A DNA stretch of 64,000 nucleotides, taken from positions 394,638 to 458,637 of the forward strand of contig SJOL01007044.1 in the NCBI GenBank assembly GCA_004794785.1, given 5' to 3'. Below, piece after piece: positions 60,101 to 64,000 of the stretch. The stretch is from Opisthorchis felineus. Its lineage: Eukaryota; Platyhelminthes; Trematoda; Opisthorchiida; Opisthorchiidae. How positions within the stretch are numbered: the first letter of the stretch is position 1; each line of letters opens with the position of its first letter. Both the position numbers and the translations under genes were made by a program. The notes below the pieces were generated by a model. That model was not told the DNA's origin. It saw only the letters and a program-made list of their open reading frames with translations, and did no database searches.

Positions 60101-61539
60101 ACCATTCCCACAGCTTGCCATTACAATGTAACTTCTGTTTCATCATAATGGACCACACCTTCTTTTGTTTTGTTGTTTTTGAAAACTCAGAGCCCCCTTT
60201 TTTCCAAAATAGGTAGGGGAATTTGTACTTATCAATGGTTTTACGGTTGGGCCGAAAACGCTCTCCTGAATGCCATAGATTTTTGCTGCTGTTATTGTCT
60301 CACCTACTGCTCAGCACCACTAAAACGTTTCCTACAGAAGTGGGAAATCATATTTATTTGCTTTATATTTTCGGCTCTCAGTATACGGTTTTCAGGAATC
60401 GGTCCAGCTATGGAATGAAAAAGCTTTAGGACAAATGACTGCTCCCCCTAAGTCCACTCTGGCTTGTGTATTTATGCACGACATTTGCGGTTGTTTACGA
60501 GCTATTCCAAACCTTACGGGACCGATATTGCACGGAATATTCAACCACCCATAGAGATACATTATCAAAGGGTTAATTGTTCCCTCTTAGAAAAACGAGA
60601 AGGACAGCACTAAGGAAGCCGTGTGCACTCAATGCCTATTTTATTGACTTTCTGGACAAAGAACTACGTGACATGTGTTTGTGTAGGTGTGTGTGAACAA
60701 ACCATATCGGCAATATATACATGTAATCGAATTCACTGCAAAAAACGGAAATACATGTTCCTCTGCAAGACAACGAAAGTAGAACTTGTTTAACCGAAAA
60801 CGCTATCAACAAAAACCATCTATCCTGTTCGGCATTACGTTCATAAAAAAGCTCACTTGACATTATAAGTAGAACGTTTTTTATTAATCCCCAACTCAAC
60901 CTAAATGTATTTAGGGAGCGCTATGCGCATGGTAGAACGACTTAGTATATCCACCTGAAATTCCCATAAAATGTTTTTTAAGCTTCTGTGAAAGGAATTA
61001 TGATCAGAACCAACACACGGCCGGAGAAAAAAGTGTGCTATTTATGGACAGGTACTAAACGGAGAGAAATAGGACAAAATGTAAATTGTACGAACCGCTT
61101 GCTGTAGGCTAAAAACCTATCTAAGCAGCGTCGATGCTGATGAAAACTGTCCTTATGTATATCATGTCGCCAGATGGCTGATATGATTTTGCGGAGGCCG
61201 AGAAAACACAGCTCCGTTAAACACATCAGGAGGGACAAAGTAAAAACCTTGAAATTTTATGCAGGCAACTGTAACAAAAAACTAAGTGAATTAGTTTCTA
61301 CTGACACGTTTGGTAGCGCCGTCGGTGGACGTTCTAAATGGAACCATTTTTAAGGGGATCTGAGCCAGCCGAGAGTTGCCTTCGTCATTTAAACCCATTG
61401 GATCTGTATAGAGGAACCGGATACGTGAAACTTTGCTAAAAATTTCAGGCCGTGGTCGTACCGCCCGTTTTTCTACCAGATTGTGCACCTAATGAAATAG
61501 AAGATTCCGTCTGACAATGTGTCAGTTACTGGCGAAAAT
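57109..61539. other. No supported gene
   Basis: AT tract at 59857-59870 beside a single n (59872). The minus frame 59140-59388 has an N-terminal hydrophobic stretch (FIWCVIIAISAVF) but no further motif. Others are short. Confidence 0.4.
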
Positions 61540-62330
61540 AAAATTGTCTTCGTGTCTTCTGCTATAGTTGTATTGGTTGTATTAGCTCTGCTAATTTGCG
61601 TCACTTGTGGCGTCAAAAAGACACCACTAGATCTTAAGGGCCGTGTGTACCAGGCTGCAGTAAGGGCCGTGTTGTTGTATGGTTGTGAAACGTGGCCGCT
61701 GCGGACATATGATATGGGGCGTCTTCGGGTTTTTGACCACCGATAACTCAGAAGCATTGCTAGTGTCGGATGGCGTCAACGGATTAGCAAAGAGGTGATT
61801 ATAAAACGAGTATTCGGTTGTGCTGCTGGTATTTCAATCACTGAATACATCCAGCACCATAAACTTCTGTGGCACGGTCATGTGCTACGCATACCGACAC
61901 ACGCATATACCAAGATGACTGTTGTTCTTCGTGTCTCCTTCAGAATGGCACAAACCGCAAGGTGGCAGAAGGGCGTGAAAGCGATTACGAAGATTTGGGG
62001 TTTTGTTGGTGTTGTACGCCTTCCAGGATGGTGTCCCCGTGACCCCGCCTCTGTTTGGCTGAATACACTGCAAGAAGTGGTGGCTGATCGACATCATTGA
62101 CGTTCCTTCTGTCAGTTTCTTTCCAGATTGTCTGACTGAGTGCTTGGATGTGTAGGCACCTCCGAATGCTTGACATAGGCCAGCACTAGGTCCCCTCCCT
62201 CACCCATTCTCTTTTTTCCTCTTTTCGCCCTGCGTTTTTTTAGTATAATTGGGCGAGTTTTATGGTTGTGCGGCAGTGAAGCATCAGTTTCAACAGTGGT
62301 GTTGCTGTCTCTGGTGATGATGATAATGAC
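61540..62330 (+). mobile_element. RTE-like LINE, 3' third
   Basis: Starts with ANLRHLWRQKD in one frame (about 61590-61622), shifts frame near 61622, then LKGRVYQAAVRAVLLYG, CETWPLR and LRVFDHR. An in-frame TAA (61744-61746) follows, then GWRQRISKEVI, LLWHGHVLRIP, ARWQKGVK, RLPGWCPRD and WLNTLQEVVADR up to TGA 62098-62100. These are the conserved post-RT blocks of fluke RTE-like LINEs. The 3' untranslated part ends in a TGATGATGATAATGA tail near 62325. 5' truncated and broken, so not active. Confidence 0.85.
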
Positions 62331-63887
62331 TCTGCGATTACAAGCTGAAAACCACGAAAGTAAAAACTTCATTTATAATGTTCTTGAAAAAGCCAACAAC
62401 CCAAGGCTTCCTTTTGAGACTTCTTGGTCGTTGTTGCAGTACCATACAATGGTGACTAAAGATTGTAAAAGGGTTCCATAATTTCAGAACCACTTGTCCA
62501 TCAGATGCAGGCAGGGCGATTTAACCTGCTTGACAAGATACTACTGGCACGTTCCATCAGTGGTATACCCAGTCGCACTGGTAGTTGGAGTTGTCCGATT
62601 AATCATCCGTCCTCGCAGAAAACCTTCTGGTCACTAGGCTTTGGGCTTAGTGTTTTGCTGCAAGTTTAAGGCTGTGACTACGCCCAGGTGGCTTCTGGGT
62701 GCAGACTATCTGCGTTGTTTGCAAAACTGCAGGAGATCCTTAGACCATTGATGACATGCCAACACTTTTCTGTTCTCGAATAAGTAGATTGCCGAAACCT
62801 AGCATTAATGAGACAAAGTTCGCGCATTATTTTGCCACGCACTAGCAAAATAGTTTGTTCTGGATAATTTGTATTTTTCTGGAATTCCTTTGCACCGAAG
62901 TTGCCAAAATTTCGGTTCATCTTGAAAGGAATAAATACCAGTTTGATTGGTATTCAGTGCACCCATGACATGATTATTTTGCCAGACAAAGTGCGACGTG
63001 GTACAAACTAGGGCCAGCCAAGGTCGAACATGCACATCCTCTTGGAATTACGTCATAATATTCTCAAAAGTTAAGATGTTACTCCCTTCGTGTGATAGCG
63101 TTTTCTGCAACAATCTCCACTTCGATACAAGCACATCTCCCCACTTACGAACAATCAGTTTTCCCTGCAGGACGCTTCTCTTCTGTATTCCACTTTGCAC
63201 CTGGTTTCTGAGCTGGTGCGAACTTTTGTCACAGCAAAATCGGTCATTAACTCACATCATACGTCAGCTGTCTGAATATGGCTGACAACAAACAATACCT
63301 GCGAAATCTCAAGCAAGGCCCTGTAGAATGACGATGTTTGGTACAATATCGTCCATAAATGTGTGCAAAATATTTCCTTCTCAATGGTGCTTGATAAATT
63401 GCAAGTAAATGAATTCATTTTAAGGGCGAGAAACCAAGCTTTGGATTCTATTACATGTTCGTACCATAGAGTAGGTCAGGACAGTAAGTGTAATGTGTGC
63501 ACTACTAAATTTCTCCGCGTTAGGTTCTTGCTTGGTCGACTCCAACTGGTGTGCATATATTTACCCAATAGGTTTTGGTTTCGGCTGATTCAACTTCACA
63601 ATAGGCTGTGAGCATCCGGCAGTCGCAACTATCGCATTGCTTATTTTGCAATATTTGTGTCTCAACTTAATCACTGGAACGGCCTAACAGTGATAGTTAG
63701 GCCGGTTTATCTCTGACATTTTAACCTCAGATTCGGACGCACAATACTAGTTGTGTGAAAAGAACTTTCTCAGTTTTGCAGACAGACCACTTTTCACATA
63801 AGTGAAGATGCGAAATTGTTCTGGCGGTCAAGAAATCGCTCAAGTATGAACACGTTCACATGTTCAGTCTTACTAATTCAAGTGCGT
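62331..63887. other. No supported gene
   Basis: Minus frames 62678-63035 and plus frames 62998-63285 and 63363-63611 are unrecognised. The last contains a donor-like GTAAGT near 63485. Confidence 0.4.
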
Positions 63888-64000
63888 CCAGAGAGCGCTG
63901 ATGGAGTACTGGTAACACGCTTGCCTCCCGTTTCAGATGTCCAAAGTTCAAACCCCGATACTATCGAGGATATGCACTGCTGATGAGCTCTAAAAGGAGC
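63888..64000 (+). repeat. tRNA-headed SINE running into a hammerhead ribozyme (cut by window end)
   Basis: A box TGGAGTACTGG (63902-63912) and B box GTTCAAACCCC (63946-63956) at tRNA spacing. After a short linker (GAGGATATGCACTG) follows CTGATGA (63980-63986) with a well-formed stem II: GCTC (63987-63990) pairs with GAGC (63997-64000) around TAAAAG. The window stops exactly where GAAA is expected. The arrangement, polymerase III promoter then hammerhead, is that of schistosome Sm-alpha SINE-like repeats. Confidence 0.7.

Overview
The window looks like flatworm nuclear DNA, most probably from a digenean trematode (fluke). This is an inference from content: AT-rich, gene-poor sequence, one intronless rhodopsin-like receptor, and scattered decayed remains of Penelope-like, RTE-like, BEL/Pao-like and R2-like retroelements, plus tRNA-derived SINEs and hammerhead-ribozyme motifs like those known from schistosome repeats and Penelope-like elements. 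Nothing suggests a prokaryote, operon, phage or CRISPR. There is a 414-base run of n (46126-46539) and two single n (49374, 59872).

Layout. 1-9 kb: a minus-strand reading frame with two zinc fingers runs off the left edge (R2-like retrotransposon N-terminus). A minus-strand exon resembling the C-terminal part of a DEG/ENaC (ASIC-like) channel lies at 3.4-3.5 kb. An inverted repeat with one hammerhead motif per arm lies at 5.5 kb, an RTE 5' fragment at 6.1-6.4 kb and a decayed Penelope-like element at 7.4-8.5 kb. 9-20 kb: SINE remnants, a 123-bp tandem duplication and some unidentified exon-like frames. 20.9-22.7 kb: a second Penelope-like element with a BEL/Pao integrase remnant beside it. 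31.6-32.0 kb: a second inverted repeat with hammerhead-like cores. 33.46-34.82 kb: the only complete, confidently called gene, a 452-residue seven-transmembrane receptor with a poly(A) signal 170 bases downstream. 37-49 kb: RTE tail, exon-like frames on both strands, a SINE cut by the gap, TA microsatellites. 53.4-55.9 kb: a nearly full-length but broken RTE-like LINE. 61.5-62.3 kb: another RTE 3' part. 63.9-64.0 kb: a tRNA-headed SINE running into a hammerhead core cut by the window edge.

Interplay. Only the receptor can be given a cellular role (plasma-membrane signalling, ligand unknown). Most other recognisable sequence is transposon-derived. The recurring theme is self-cleaving RNA: one intact and one near-intact core as an inverted pair, one half core on a SINE, and several decayed copies. 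Exon-like frames without homology are given low confidence because with about 60 good donor sites expected by chance in 128 kb of strand, several such matches arise randomly.
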